Part shown: in pieces, positions 11,833 through 23,250 of the stretch | How the letters are laid out: every line of letters starts with the position of its first letter | Numbering within the stretch: position 1 is the stretch's first letter | DNA from: Clarkia xantiana subsp. parviflora | Lineage: Eukaryota; Streptophyta; Magnoliopsida; Myrtales; Onagraceae | Reading direction: 5' to 3' | Assembly: GCA_036873135.1 (NCBI GenBank) | Contig: JAPTYO010000002.1 | Coordinates: 46,429,452 to 46,493,451, forward strand | Length of the DNA: 64,000 bases | The notes under the pieces: generated by a model | Databases searched by the model: none | The model's input: only the letters and a program-made list of their open reading frames with translations | Told to the model about the DNA's origin: nothing | Made by a program: the position numbers and the translations under genes

Positions 11833-13591
11833 AACACACATCCGCCACTTTCGGTTACTCTTCCTCACCAGGACCGGGTTAGCGACCCAAGTCTGGAATC
11901 GGAGCTCCTTAATGAACCCAGCATCGAGCAGCCTGCCCACCTCCTGCTGGATCGCGATCCTCTTGTCCGCGCCCATCGGACGCCTCTTCTGCGCGATAGG
12001 CTTGATCGCGGGATCAATCTTCAGCTCGTGCACTATCACGTCGGGGCTGATTCCTGGCATATCGCTCGGGGACCAGGCAAACAGCTCTTTAAACTCCTTC
12101 AGGAGCTCGATCAATTCTCGGGCTCTTTCCTCCGACAAAGCAGACCCGATTTTCACTTTTCTTTGAGGTCCGTCAATCTCGACCTCTTTCAGATCCTCCA
12201 TGGGGGCGGGACGCCCAAACTCCTCTCGAGGATCGGCATCAGTCTGAAGGACAGCCATAGCTTCCCTCCTTCTCTTTCGGGTGGCGTTAACATAACACTT
12301 TCTGGATGCCACCTGGTCACCCTTGACCTCCCCGACTCCGTTGTTAGTGGGGAACTTCATCTTCTGGTGGACGGTCGAGGCGACTGCCATGAGAGGATTG
12401 ATGGTGTTCCTTCCGATGATAGCATTGTACGTCCCCGTAGACTTCACCACGACGAAATCCACGTTCCTCCTTTCCGCTTTCCACCCACTACCGAATTCCA
12501 CCGGTAAGGTGATCATTCCCAGCGGATAGGATGTAGAACCAGAGAATCCCACCATCGGGAAGTTCACCTGCGCCAGGTCCTTCTTCGTCTTTCCCATGGA
12601 TTCCAAGGCGTCCATGAACAGAATGTCGGAGGAGCTCCCTCCGTCTATCAGGATCCGCTTCATCTCGAATCCATCCACATCCAAGGTCACGACCAAGGCG
12701 TCATCGTGGGGGCTCTCCACGCCTATCAGATCCTCTGCTGAGAAAGAAATCACCATTTCTTCCTTCTTAGTCAACGATCGGGACCTCTTTCCTAACACCA
12801 TGGCAGCAGAGAAACGGGAAGCGTAATTCTCCCGAGAAGCGGAGGTATCACCTCCCGCCGCCATTCCTCCGTGAATGACATTGATGGTTCCCCGCCTCTC
12901 CTAACGGGCACCGAAAGATTCCGGCTAAACCTTCTTCTTCTTTGGAGATCGATCGCGGGACCTGGAACGGGACCGCGATCGAGTTTTGGAACGGGATCGG
13001 CACCGTCCCCCGCCAACAAACTCCTTAAGCTTCCCCTTCTGGATCAGCTTCTCTATCTCCTTCATCAGCTCCCGACAGTTATCTGTGTCGTGACCATTGG
13101 CTCGGTGATACCGACAGTAACGATTAGAGCGACCTCCCAAGAATTCACCTTCTTTCCTCGGGGGGTATCGGACGAGACCCTGCCGATCCATCACTGCTAG
13201 CACGGCAGCCATCGAACTGTTGAGGGGAACGTGACGACCCTCTCGGTTATCCTTCCTCGGAGGACGCTTATCCTCCCTTCTATCGGGGCGACCACGGCTC
13301 CTACTTCCCTCCGATTTGTCGTTCCCTTTGCGATCGTCCGACAGCTTGAACGATTGCTTTCCTCTTCTTGACTTCTGAGGATCAAGCTCTCCGGCAGCAA
13401 TCTTTGACTCCTGCACGTCGATTTGCTGCTTCACCCTCGCTTGCAAAGCTTCCATACTCCACACAGCTTTCGCGGTTACACTATGCATCAGATCGGAACC
13501 ATGTGAGGCAGTTAAGTTCCGAAGGAAGGTGCGGATGGTCTCTCCCTCCGACATCTCCTCGTCGATCTCCGCGACACTAGCAGTGAACCGT
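11833..13591 (-). pseudogene. Array copy 4
   Basis: This copy is 1759 bp, with the protease-RT part open from 12864 to 11818 and the gag part open from 13596 to 12925. It carries both shared nonsense changes in and after the Arg/Ser-rich tract. One Arg-to-Lys change (RRKRRRE) lies near 12273. It has 'gtgttcc' and 'gacttcacc' variants like copies 5-7. Confidence 0.9.
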
Positions 13592-15348
13592 AACACACAT
13601 CCACCACTTCCGGTTACTCTTCCTCACCAGGACCGGGTTAGCGACCCATCTGGAATCGGAGCTCCTTAATGAACCCAGCATCGAGCAGCCTGCCCACCTC
13701 CTGCTGGATCGCGATCCTCTTGTCCGCGCCCATCGGACGCCTCTTCTGCGCGATATGCTTGATCGTGGGATCAATCTTCAGCTCGTGCACTATCACGTCG
13801 GGGCTGATTCCTTGCATATCGCTCGGGGACCAGGCAAACAGCTCTTTAAACTCCTTCAGGAGCTCGATCAATTCTCGGGCTCTTTCCTCCGACAAAGCAG
13901 ACCCGATTTTCACTTTTCTTTGAGGTCCGTCAATCTCGACCTCTTTCAGATCCTCCATGGGGGCGGGACGCCCAAACTCCTCTCGAGGATCGGCATCAGT
14001 CTGAAGGACAGCCATAGCTTCCCTCCTTCTCCTTCGGGTGGCGTTAACATAACACTTTCTGGATGCCACCTGGTCACCCTTGACCTCCCCGACTCCGTTG
14101 TTAGTGGGGAACTTCATCTTCTGGTGGACGGTCGAGGCGACTGCCATGAGAGGATTGATGGTGTTCCTTCCGATGATAGCATTGTACGTCCCCGTAGACT
14201 TCACCACGACGAAATCCACGTTCCGCCTTTCCGCTTTCCACCCACTACCGAATTCCACCGGTAAGGTGATAATTCCCAGCGGATAGGAAGTAGAACCAGA
14301 GAATCCCACCATCGGGAAGTTCACCTGCGGCAGGTCCTTCTTCGTCTTTCCCATGGATTCCAAGGCGTCCATGAACAGAATGTCGGAGGAGCTCCCTCCG
14401 TCTATCAGGATCCGCTTCATCTAGAATCCATCCACATCCAAGGTCACGACCAAGGCGTCATCGTGGGGGCTCTCCACGCCTATCAGATCCTCTGCTGAGA
14501 AAGAAATCACCATTTCTTCCTTCTTAGTCAACGATCGGGACCTCTTTCCTAACACCATGGCAGCAGAGAAACGGGAAGCGTAATTCTCCCGAGAAGCGGA
14601 GGTATCACCTCCCGCCGCCATTCCTCCGTGAATGACATTGATGGTTCCCCGCCTCTCCTAACGGGCACCGGAAGATTCCGGCTAAACCTTCTTCTTCTTT
14701 GGAGATCGATCGCGGGACCTGGAACGGGACCGCGATCGAGTTTTGGAACGGGATCGGCACCATCCCCCGCCAACAAACTCCTTAAGCTTCCCCTTCTGGA
14801 TCAGCTTCTCTATCTCCTTCATCAGCTCCCGACAGTTATCTGTGTCGTGACCATTGGCTCGGTGATACCGACAGTAACGATTAGAGCGACCTCCCAAGAA
14901 TTCACCTTCTTTCCTCGGGGGGTATCGGACGAGACCCTGCCGATCCATCACTGCTAGCACGGCAGCCATCGAACTGTTGAGGGGAACGTGACGACCCTCT
15001 CGGTTATCCTTCCTCGGAGGACGCTTATCCTCCCTTCTATCGGGGCGACCACGGCTCCTACTTCCCTCCGATTTGTCGTTCCCTTTGCGATCGTCCGACA
15101 GCTTGAACGATTGCTTTCCTCTTCTTGACTTCTGAGGATCAAGCTCTCCGGCAGCAATCTTTGACTCCTGCACGTCGATTTGCTGCTTCACCCTCGCTTG
15201 CAAAGCTTCCATACTCCACACAGCCTTCGCGGCCACACTATGCATCAGATCGGAACCATGTGAGGCAGTTAAGTTCCGAAGGAAGGTGCAGATGGTCTCT
15301 CCCTCCGACATCTCCTCGTCGATCTCCGCGACACTAGCAGTGAACCGT
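13592..15348 (-). pseudogene. Array copy 5
   Basis: This copy is 1757 bp, because two bases are missing near 13648 in the FQTWVAN codons, which shifts the RT frame. A Glu-to-stop change lies at 14421-14423, just before the MKRILIDGG protease block. Both shared nonsense changes of the Arg/Ser-rich region are present. The protease motif LIDGGSSSDILF is intact. Confidence 0.9.
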
Positions 15349-17107
15349 AACACACATCCGCCACTTCCGGTTACTCTTCCTCACCAGGACCGGGTTAGCG
15401 ACCCAAGTCTGGAATCGGAGCTCCTTAATGAACCCAGCATCGAGCAGCCTGCCCACCTCCTGCTGGATCGCGATCCTCTTGTCCGCGCCCATCGGACGCC
15501 TCTTCTGCGCGATAGGCTTGATCGCGGGATCAATCTTCAGCTCGTGCACTATCACGTCGGGGCTGATTCCTGGCATATCGCTCGGGGACCAGGGAAACAG
15601 CTCTTTAAACTCCTTCAGGAGCTCGATCAATTCTCGGGCTCTTTCCTCCGGCAAAGCAGACCCGATTTTCACTTTTCTTTGAGGTCCGTCAATCTCGACC
15701 TCTTTCAGATCCTCCATGGGGGCGGGACGCCCAAACTCCTCTCGAGGATCGGCATCAGTCTGAAGGACAGCCATAGCTTCCCTCCTTCTCCTTCGGGTGG
15801 CGTTAACATAACACTTTCTGGATGACACCTGGTCACCCTTGACCTCCCCGACTCCGTTGTTAGTGGGGAACTTCATCTTCTGGTTGACGGTCGAGGCGAC
15901 TGCCATGAGAGGATTGATGGTGTTCCTTCCGATGATAGCATTGTACGTCCCCGTAGACTTCACCACGACGAAATCCACGTTCCGCCTTTCCGCTTTCCAC
16001 CCACTACCGAATTCCACCGGTAAGGTGATCATTCCCAGCGGATAGGAAGTAGAACCAGAGAATCCCACCATCGGGAAGTTCACCTGCGCCAGGTCCTTCT
16101 TCGTCTTTCCCATGGATTCCAAGGCGTCCATGAACAGAATGTCGGAGGAGCTCCCTCCGTCTATCAGGATCCGCTTAATCTCGAATCCATCCACATCCAA
16201 GGTCACGACCAAGGCGTCATCGTGGGGGCTCTCCACGCCTATCAGATCCTCTGCTGAGAAAGAAATCACCATTTCTTCCTTCTTAGTCAACGATCGGGAC
16301 CTCTTTACTAACACCATGGCAGCAGAGAAACGGGAAGCGTAATTCTCCCGAGAAGCGGAGGTATCACCTCCCGCCGCCATTCCTCCGTGAATGACATTGA
16401 TGGTACCCCGCCTCTCCTAACGGGCACCGGAAGATTCCGGCTAAACCTTCTTCTTCTTTGGAGATCGATCGCGAGACCTGGAACGGGATCGCGATCGAGT
16501 TTTGGAACGGGATCGGCACCGTCCCCCGCCAACAAACTCCTTAAGCTTCCCCTTCTGGATAAGCTTCTCTATCTCCTTCATCAGCTCCCGACAGTTATCT
16601 GTGTCGTGACCATTGGCTCGGTGATACCGACAGTAACGATCAGAGCGACCTCCTAAGAATTCACCTTCTTTCCTCGGGGGGTATCGGACGAGACCCTGCC
16701 GATCCATCACTGCTAGCACGGCAGCCATCGAACTGTTGAAGGGAATGTGACGAACCTCTCGGTTATCCTTCCTCGGAGGACGCTAATCCTCCCTTCTATC
16801 GGGGCAACCACGGCTCCTACTTCCCTCCGATTTGTCGTTCCCTTTGCGATCGTCCGACAGCTTGAACGATTGCTTTCCTCTTCGTGACTTCTGAGGATCA
16901 AGCTCTCCGGCAGCAATCTTTGACTCCTGCACGTCGATTTGCTGCTTCACCCTCGCTTGCAAAGCTTCCATACTCCACACAGCCTTCGCGGCCACACTAT
17001 GCATCAGATCGGAACCATGTGGGGCAGTTAAGTTCCGAAGGAAGGTGCGGATGGTCTCTCCCTCCGACATCTCCTCGTCGATCTCCGCGACACTAGCAGT
17101 GAACCGT
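15349..17107 (-). pseudogene. Array copy 6
   Basis: This copy is 1759 bp, with the protease-RT part open from 16380 to 15334. It carries both shared nonsense changes and an extra stop near 16784 in the gag basic region (Lys site after RRED). Small private changes include a Gly-to-Val change in VLVKRSRS near 16312 and a His-to-Asn change near 15885. Confidence 0.9.
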
Positions 17108-18867
17108 AACACACATCCGCCACTTCCGGTTACTCTTCCTCACCAGGACCGGGTTAGCGACCCAAGTCTGGAATCGGAGCTCCTTAATGAACCCAGCATC
17201 GAGCAGCCTGCCCACCTCCTGCTGGATCGCGATCCTCTTGTCCGCGCCCATCGGACGCCTCTTCTGCGCGATAGGCTTGATCGCGGGATCAATCTTCAGC
17301 TCGTGCACTATCACGTCGGGGCTGATTCCTGGCATATCGCTCGGGGACCAGGCAAACAGCTCCTTAAACTCCTTCAGGAGCTCGATCAATTCTCGGGCTC
17401 TTTCCTCCGACAAAGCAGACCCGATTTTCACTTTTCTTTGAGGTCCGTCAATCTCGACCTCTTTCAGATCCTCCATGGGGGCGGGACGCCCAAACTCCTC
17501 GCGAGGATCGGCATCAGTCTGAAGGACAGCCATAGCTTCCCTCCTTCTCCTTCGGGTGGCGTTAACATAACACTTTCTGGATGCCACCTGGTCACCCTTG
17601 ACCTCCCCGACTTCGTTGTTAGTGGGGAACTTCATCTTCTGGTGGACGGTCGAGGCGACTGCCATGAGAGGATTGATGGTGTTCCTTCCGGTGATAGCAT
17701 TGTACGTCCCCATAGACTTCACCACGACGAAATCCACGTTCCGCCTTTCCGCTTTCCACCCACTACCGAATTCCACCGGTAAGGTGATCATTCCCAGCGG
17801 ATAGGAAGTAGAACCAGAGAATCCCACCATCGGGAAGTTCACCTGCGCCAGATCCTTCTTCGTCTTTCCCATGGATTCCAAGGCGTCCATGAACAGAATG
17901 TCTGAGGAGCTCCCTCCGTCTATCAGGATCCGCTTAATCTCGAATCCATCCACATCCAAGGTCACGACCAAGGCGTCATCGTGGGGGCTCTCCACGCCTA
18001 TCAGATCCTCTGCTGAGAAAGAAATCACCATTTCTTCCTTCTTAGTCAACGATCGGGACCCCTTTCCTAACACCATGGCAGCAGAGATACGAGAAGCGTA
18101 ATTCTCCCGAGAAGCGGAGGTATCACCTCCCGCCGCCATTCCTCCGTGAATGACATTGATGGTTCCCCGCCTCTCCTTACGGGCACCGGAAGATTCCGGC
18201 TCAACCTTCTTCTTCTTTGGAGATCGATCGCGGGACCTGGAACGGGACCGCGATCGAGTTTTGGAACGGGATCGGCACCGTCCCCCCGCCAACAAACTCC
18301 TTAAGCTTCCCCTTCTGGATCAGCTTCTCTATCTCCTTCTTCAGCTCCCGACAGTTATCTGTGTCGTGACCATTGGCTCGGTGATACCGACAGTGACGAT
18401 CAGAGCGACCTCCCAAGAATTCACCTTCTTTCCTCGGGGGGTATCGGACGAGACCCTGCTGATCCATCACTACTAGCACGGCGGCCATCGAACTGTTGAG
18501 GGGAACGTGACGACCCTCTCGGTTATCCTTCCTCGGAGGACGCTTGTCCTCCCTTCTATCAGGGCGACCACGGCTCCTACATCCCTCTGATTTGTCGTTC
18601 CCTTTGCGATCGTCCGACAGCTTGAACGATTGCTTTCCTCTTCCTGACTTCGGAGGATCAAGCTCTCCGGCAGCAATCTTTGACTCCAGCACGTCGATTT
18701 ACTGCTTCACCCTCGCTTGCAAAGCTTGAATACTCCACACAGCCTTCGCGGCCACACTATGCATCAGATTGGAACCATATGGGGCAGTTAAGTTCCGAAG
18801 GAAGGTGCGGATGGTCTCTCCCTCCGACATCTCCTCGTCGATCTCCGCGACACTAGCAGTGAACCGT
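17108..18867 (-). pseudogene. Array copy 7 (mosaic of copy 4-6-like and copy 2-like halves)
   Basis: This copy is 1760 bp. Its left half carries the 'gtgttcc' and 'gacttcacc' variants of copies 4-6. Its right half carries the extra C (near 18283-18289), the stop near 18699, 'cagattgg' near 18767 and 'ctacatccc' near 18578, all found otherwise only in copy 2. Neither shared Arg/Ser-region nonsense change is present. The protease-RT part is open as a 400-residue frame (17093-18295), the longest in the array. Confidence 0.9.
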
Positions 18868-20626
18868 AACACACATCCGCCACTTCCGGTTACTCTTCCT
18901 CACCAGGACCGGGTTAGCGACCCAAGTCTGGAATCGGAGCTCCTTAATGAACCCAGCATCGAGCAGCCTGCCCACCTCCTGCTGGATCGCGATCCTCTTG
19001 TCCGCGCCCATCATACGCCTCTTCTGCGCGATAGGCTTGATCGCGGGATCAATCTTCAGCTCGTGCACTATCACGTCAGGGCTGATTCCAGGCATATCGC
19101 TCGGGGACCAGGCAAACAGCTCCTTAAACTCCTTCAGGAGCTCGATCAATTCTCGGGCTCTTTACTCCGACAAAGCAGACCCGATTTTCACTTTTCTTTG
19201 AGGTCCGTCAATCTCGACCTCTTTCAGATCCTCCATGGGGGCGGGACGCCCAAACTCCTCTCGAGGATCGGCATCAGTCTGAAGGACAGCCATAGCTTCC
19301 CTCCTTCTCCTTCGGGTGGCGTTAACATAACACTTTCTGGATGCCACCTGGTCACCCTTGACCTCCCCGACTCCGTTGTTAGTGGGGAACTTCATCTTCT
19401 GGTGGACGGTCGAGGCGACTGCCATGAGAGGATTGATGGTGGTCCTTCCGATGATAGCATTGTACGTCCCCGTAGACTCCACCACGACGAAATCCACGTT
19501 CCGCCTTTCCGCTTTCCACCCACTACCGAATTCCACCGGTAAGGTGATCATTCCCAGCGGATAGGAAGTAGAACCAGAGAATCCCACCATCGGGAAGTTC
19601 AACTGCGCCAGGTCCTTCTTCATCTTTCCCATGGATTCCAAGGCGTCCATTAACAGAATGTCGGAGGAGCTCCCTCCGTTTATCAGGATCCGCTTCATCT
19701 CGAATCCATCCACATCCAAGGTCACGACCAAGGCGTCATCGTGGGGGCTCTCCACGCCTATCAGATCCTCTGCTGAGAAAGTAATCACCATTTATTCCTT
19801 CTTAGTCAACGATCGGGACCTCTTTCCTAACACCATGGCAGCAGAGAAACGGGAAGCGTAATTCTCCCGAGAAGCGGAGGTATCACCTCCCGCCGCCATT
19901 CCTCCGTGAATGACATTGATGGTTCCCCGCCTCTCCTAACGGGCACCGGAAGATTCCGGCTCAACCTTCTTCTTCTTTGGAGATCGATCGCGGGACCTGG
20001 AACGGGACCGCGATCGAGTTTTGGAACGGGATCGGCACCGTCCCCCGCCAACAAACTCCTTAAGCTTCCCCTTCTGGATCAGCTTCTCTATCTCCTTCAT
20101 CAGCTCCCGACAGTTATCTGTGTCGTGTCCATTGGCTCGGTGATACCGACAGTAACGATCAGAGCGACCTCCCAAGAATTCACCTTCTTTCCTCGGGGGG
20201 TATCGGACGAGACCCTGCCGATCCATCACTGCTAGCACGGCAGCCATCGAACTGTTGAGGGGAACGTGACTACCCTCTCGGTTATCCTTCCTCGGAGGAC
20301 GCTTGTCCTCCCTTCTATCGGGGCGACCACGGCTCCTACTTCCCTCCGATTTGTCGTTCCCTTTGCGATCGTCCGACAGCTTGAACGATTGCTTTCCTCT
20401 TCCTGACTTCTGAGGATCAAGCTCTCCGACAGCAATCTTTGACTCCTGCACGTCGATTTGCTGCTTCACCCTCGCTTGCAAAGCTTCCATACTCCACACA
20501 GCCTTCGCGGCCACACTATGCATCAGATCGGAACCATATCAGGCAGTTAAGTTCCGAAGGAAGGTGCGGATGGTCTCTCCCTCCGACATCTCCTCGTCGA
20601 TCTCCGCGACACTAGCAGTGAACCGT
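18868..20626 (-). pseudogene. Array copy 8 (left part like copy 3)
   Basis: This copy is 1759 bp. It shares 'attccaggc' near 19087 and 'gtagactccacc' near 19475 with copy 3. It has only one of the paired nonsense changes (AR/KERR near 19936). Private stops lie near 19163 (Glu of SEERARE) and 20537 (Pro of LTAPYG). Confidence 0.9.
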
Positions 20627-22240
20627 AACACACATCCGCCACTTCCGGTTACTCTTCCTCACCAGGACCGGGTTAGCGACCCAAGTCTGGAATCGGAGCT
20701 CCTTAATGAACCCAGCATCGAGCAGCCTTCCCACCTCCTGCTGGATCGCGATCCTCTTGTCCGCGCCCATCGGACGCCTCTTCTGCGCGATAGGCTTTAT
20801 CGTGGGATCAATCTTCAGCTCGTGCACTATCACGTCGGGGCTGATTCCTGGCATATCGCTCGGGGACCAGGCAAACAGCTCCTTAAACTCCTTCAGGAGC
20901 TCGATCAATTATCGGGCTCTTTCCTCCGACAAAGCAGACCTGATTTTCACTTTTCTTTGAGGTCCGTCAATCTCGACCTCTTTCAGATCCTCTATGGGGG
21001 CAGGACGCCCAAACTCCTCTCGAGGATCGGCATCAGTCTGAAGGACAGCCATAGCTTCCCTCCTTCTCCTTCGGGTGGCGTTAACATAACACTTTCTGGA
21101 TGCCACCTGGTCACCCTTGACCTCCCCGACTCCGTTGTCAGTGGGGAACTTCATCTTCTGGTGGACGGTCGAGGCGACTGCCATGAGAGGATTAATGGTG
21201 GTCCTTCCGATGATAGCATTGTACGTCCCCGTAGACTCCACCACGACGAAATCCACGTTCCGCCTTTCCGCTTTCAACCCACTACTGAATTCCACCGGTA
21301 AGGTGATCATTCCCAGCGGATAGGAAGTAGAACCAGAGAATCCCACCATCGGGAAGTTCACCTGCGCCAGGTCCTTCTTCGTCTTTCCCATGGCTTCCAA
21401 GGCGTCCATGAACAGAATGTCGGAGGAGCTCCCTCCGTCTATCAGGATCCGCTTCATCTCCAATCCATCCACATCCAAGGTCACGACTAAGGCGTCATCG
21501 TAGGGGCTCTCAACGCCTATCAGATCCTCTGCTGAGAAAGAAATCACCATTTCTTCCTTCTTAGTCCACGATCGGGACCTCTTTCCTAACACCACGGCAG
21601 CAGAGATACGGGAAGCGTAATTCTCCCGAGAAGCGGAGGTATCACCTCCCACCGTCCCCCGCCAACAAACTCCTTAAGCTTCCCCTTCTGGATCAGCTTC
21701 TCTATCTCCTTCATCAGCTCCCGACAGTTATCTGTATCGTGACCATTGGCTCGGTGATACCGACTGTAACGATCAGAGCGACCTCCCAAGAATTCACCTT
21801 CTTTCCTCGGGGGGTATCGTACGAGACCCTGCCGATCCATCACTGCTAGCACGGCGGCCATCGAACTGTTGAGGGGAACGTGACGACCCTCTCGGTTATC
21901 CTTCCTCGGAGGACGCTTGTCCTCCCTTCTATCGGGGCGACCACGGCTCCTACTTCCCTCCGATTTGTCGTTCCCTTTGCGATCGTCCGACAGCTTGAAC
22001 GATTGCTTTCCTCTTCCTGACTTCGGAGGATCAAGCTCTCCGGCAGCAATCTTCGACTCCTACACGTCGATTTGCTGCTTCACCCTCGCTTGCAAAGCTT
22101 CCATACTCCACACAGCCTTCGCGGCCACACTATGCATCAGATCGGAACCATATGGGGCAGTTAGGTTCCGAAGGAAGGTGCGGATGGTCTCTCCCTCCGA
22201 CATCTCCTCGTCGATATCCACGACACTAGCAGTGAACCGT
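20627..22240 (-). pseudogene. Array copy 9, with ~146-bp deletion, joined to unique gag
   Basis: This copy is 1614 bp. A deletion at about 21652 fuses the Gly-rich codons after KLKEFV to the AAGGDTSAS region, removing the whole Arg/Ser-rich tract and shifting frame. Short matching sequence (acctccc / accgtcccc) at the joint suggests microhomology. Stops lie near 20910 (Glu site) and 22063 (Gln of IDVQESK). At its right end gag continues normally as HYYQRFTAS into the unique N-terminal part, so this copy holds the original gag junction. Confidence 0.9.
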
Positions 22241-23196
22241 TGGTAGTAATACGCCAACGATTCGTCAGACCTCTACACCACCTGGGTCAAAGACTTCACG
22301 CTCTTCAAGAGGCGCCTACGACCCTGATACTGCTTGATGAAGCGGTCGTGCATATCACTCCAGCAAGTAATACGTCCCGGCGGTAGGCTGAAAAACCACG
22401 TCAAGGTCCTCTCTCCCAATGTGATCGGGAACAGCACACACACGATGTCATCATTCGCGGCTCTTCCCATACAGGCCTGGACATGCCTCTGAACATGGCG
22501 AACTGGGTCCCCTTCACCATCGTACTCCTTGATGGTCGGAATACCTAGCCCTGGCGGGGCGACAGTATCTATCAGCCGTGGAACAAAAGGATGAGTAGAT
22601 CGATCCTTCAGCTCCGATGTCATATGCTTCTGGTCGCCCATGCAGATGTTGACAATCTTCACCACCTGATCGGGGGTGATGGGGCCATTCAAGGGAATGG
22701 TCCTGTGTTGCACTGGTCCGGGACCGTCGACCACGAACCTTTCCGAATGCGCGGGTTCCTTACCCCTATTCCTGGACTGAACCTCCTGTTCCTCTTGAAC
22801 CTCCCTTGGAGGAGGTGGAGGCAACTCTTCCTTTCTCTTGGCAGCCTCTCTTCTGTCCAGAAGAGCCTCCATGGCCTCCAGGAACATGGGCATAGCATCT
22901 GCCACTGCCTTAGCCAACTCCAGGTTTGAGGAAGCACCTACCTCCCTCCGCGGGATTTCCTCCCTGTGCACCACCGGATTTGGAGGAGGATCCACCTCCC
23001 TTCTTGGGATATCCTCCATGTTCACCGCCGTGTCTCGGACCGAGACCTCGTGATCTTCACCATGCCCCCCTGTGTGAGAAACAGCAGGGTGATCACCTTG
23101 TTCAGCAGCACGCTCCGGCAACGCGGAATTCACGGTTCCAGCAGGGCGAGAACTGCTCGCCGGGACTTGCTTCTTCTGCTTGCCACCACCAGCCAT
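22241..23196 (-). pseudogene. Element A gag N-terminal part
   Basis: This is the unique gag start, reading from the ATG at 23194-23196 (MAGGGKQKK) to the array. The capsid-type region includes IPTIKEYDGEGDPVRHV and a DMHDRFIKQYQGRRRL block, as in gag of plant Tat elements. A Gln-to-stop change at 22273-22275 precedes RSDESLAYYYQRF. The upstream Met used in B and E (MPSTRSM) is Ile here, so the start is taken at the second Met. The family role is packaging of genomic RNA in virus-like particles in the cytoplasm. Confidence 0.85.
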
Positions 23197-23230
23197 CGAT
23201 CTAGTAGAAACTATTGTGACTTTTTGTAAG

Positions 23231-23250
23231 TTTCCCACAGACGGCGCCAA
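23231..23250 (-). other. Primer binding site of element A
   Basis: On the minus strand, directly inside the 5' LTR, the sequence reads TTGGCGCCGTCTGTGGGAAA. The first bases TGGCGCCGT would pair with the 3' end of plant tRNA-Asp; the later bases do not fit that tRNA fully, so the primer tRNA is an inference. The same 20 bases occur in B and E. Confidence 0.85.

Larger units (their letters stand above)
6555..22240 (-). repeat. Nine-copy tandem array of a ~1759-bp gag-PR-RT segment inside element A
   Basis: The same segment repeats head to tail with junctions after 8313, 10073, 11832, 13591, 15348, 17107, 18867 and 20626, giving unit lengths 1759, 1760, 1759, 1759, 1757, 1759, 1760, 1759 and 1614. 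Each unit, read on the minus strand, starts in gag at RFTASVAEID, passes the zinc-knuckle-like CRYHRANGHDTDNC, the Arg/Ser-rich tract and the protease motif LIDGGSSSDILF, and stops in RT at KWRMCV. At every junction RT codons ending GTGTGTT meet gag codons starting ACGGTTC. The unit length is not divisible by three, so each junction shifts frame and the RT frame ends at a stop a few codons on. Complete elements B and E contain the segment once. Confidence 0.95.

Noticed and set aside
6036..21301. Plus-strand frame of 245-397 codons repeated in most array units (for example 8251-8988, 11770-12507, 17045-17782)
   Set aside because: It is exactly antisense to gag-PR-RT codons, has no known domain, and stays open because of codon composition. 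It repeats only because the units repeat.
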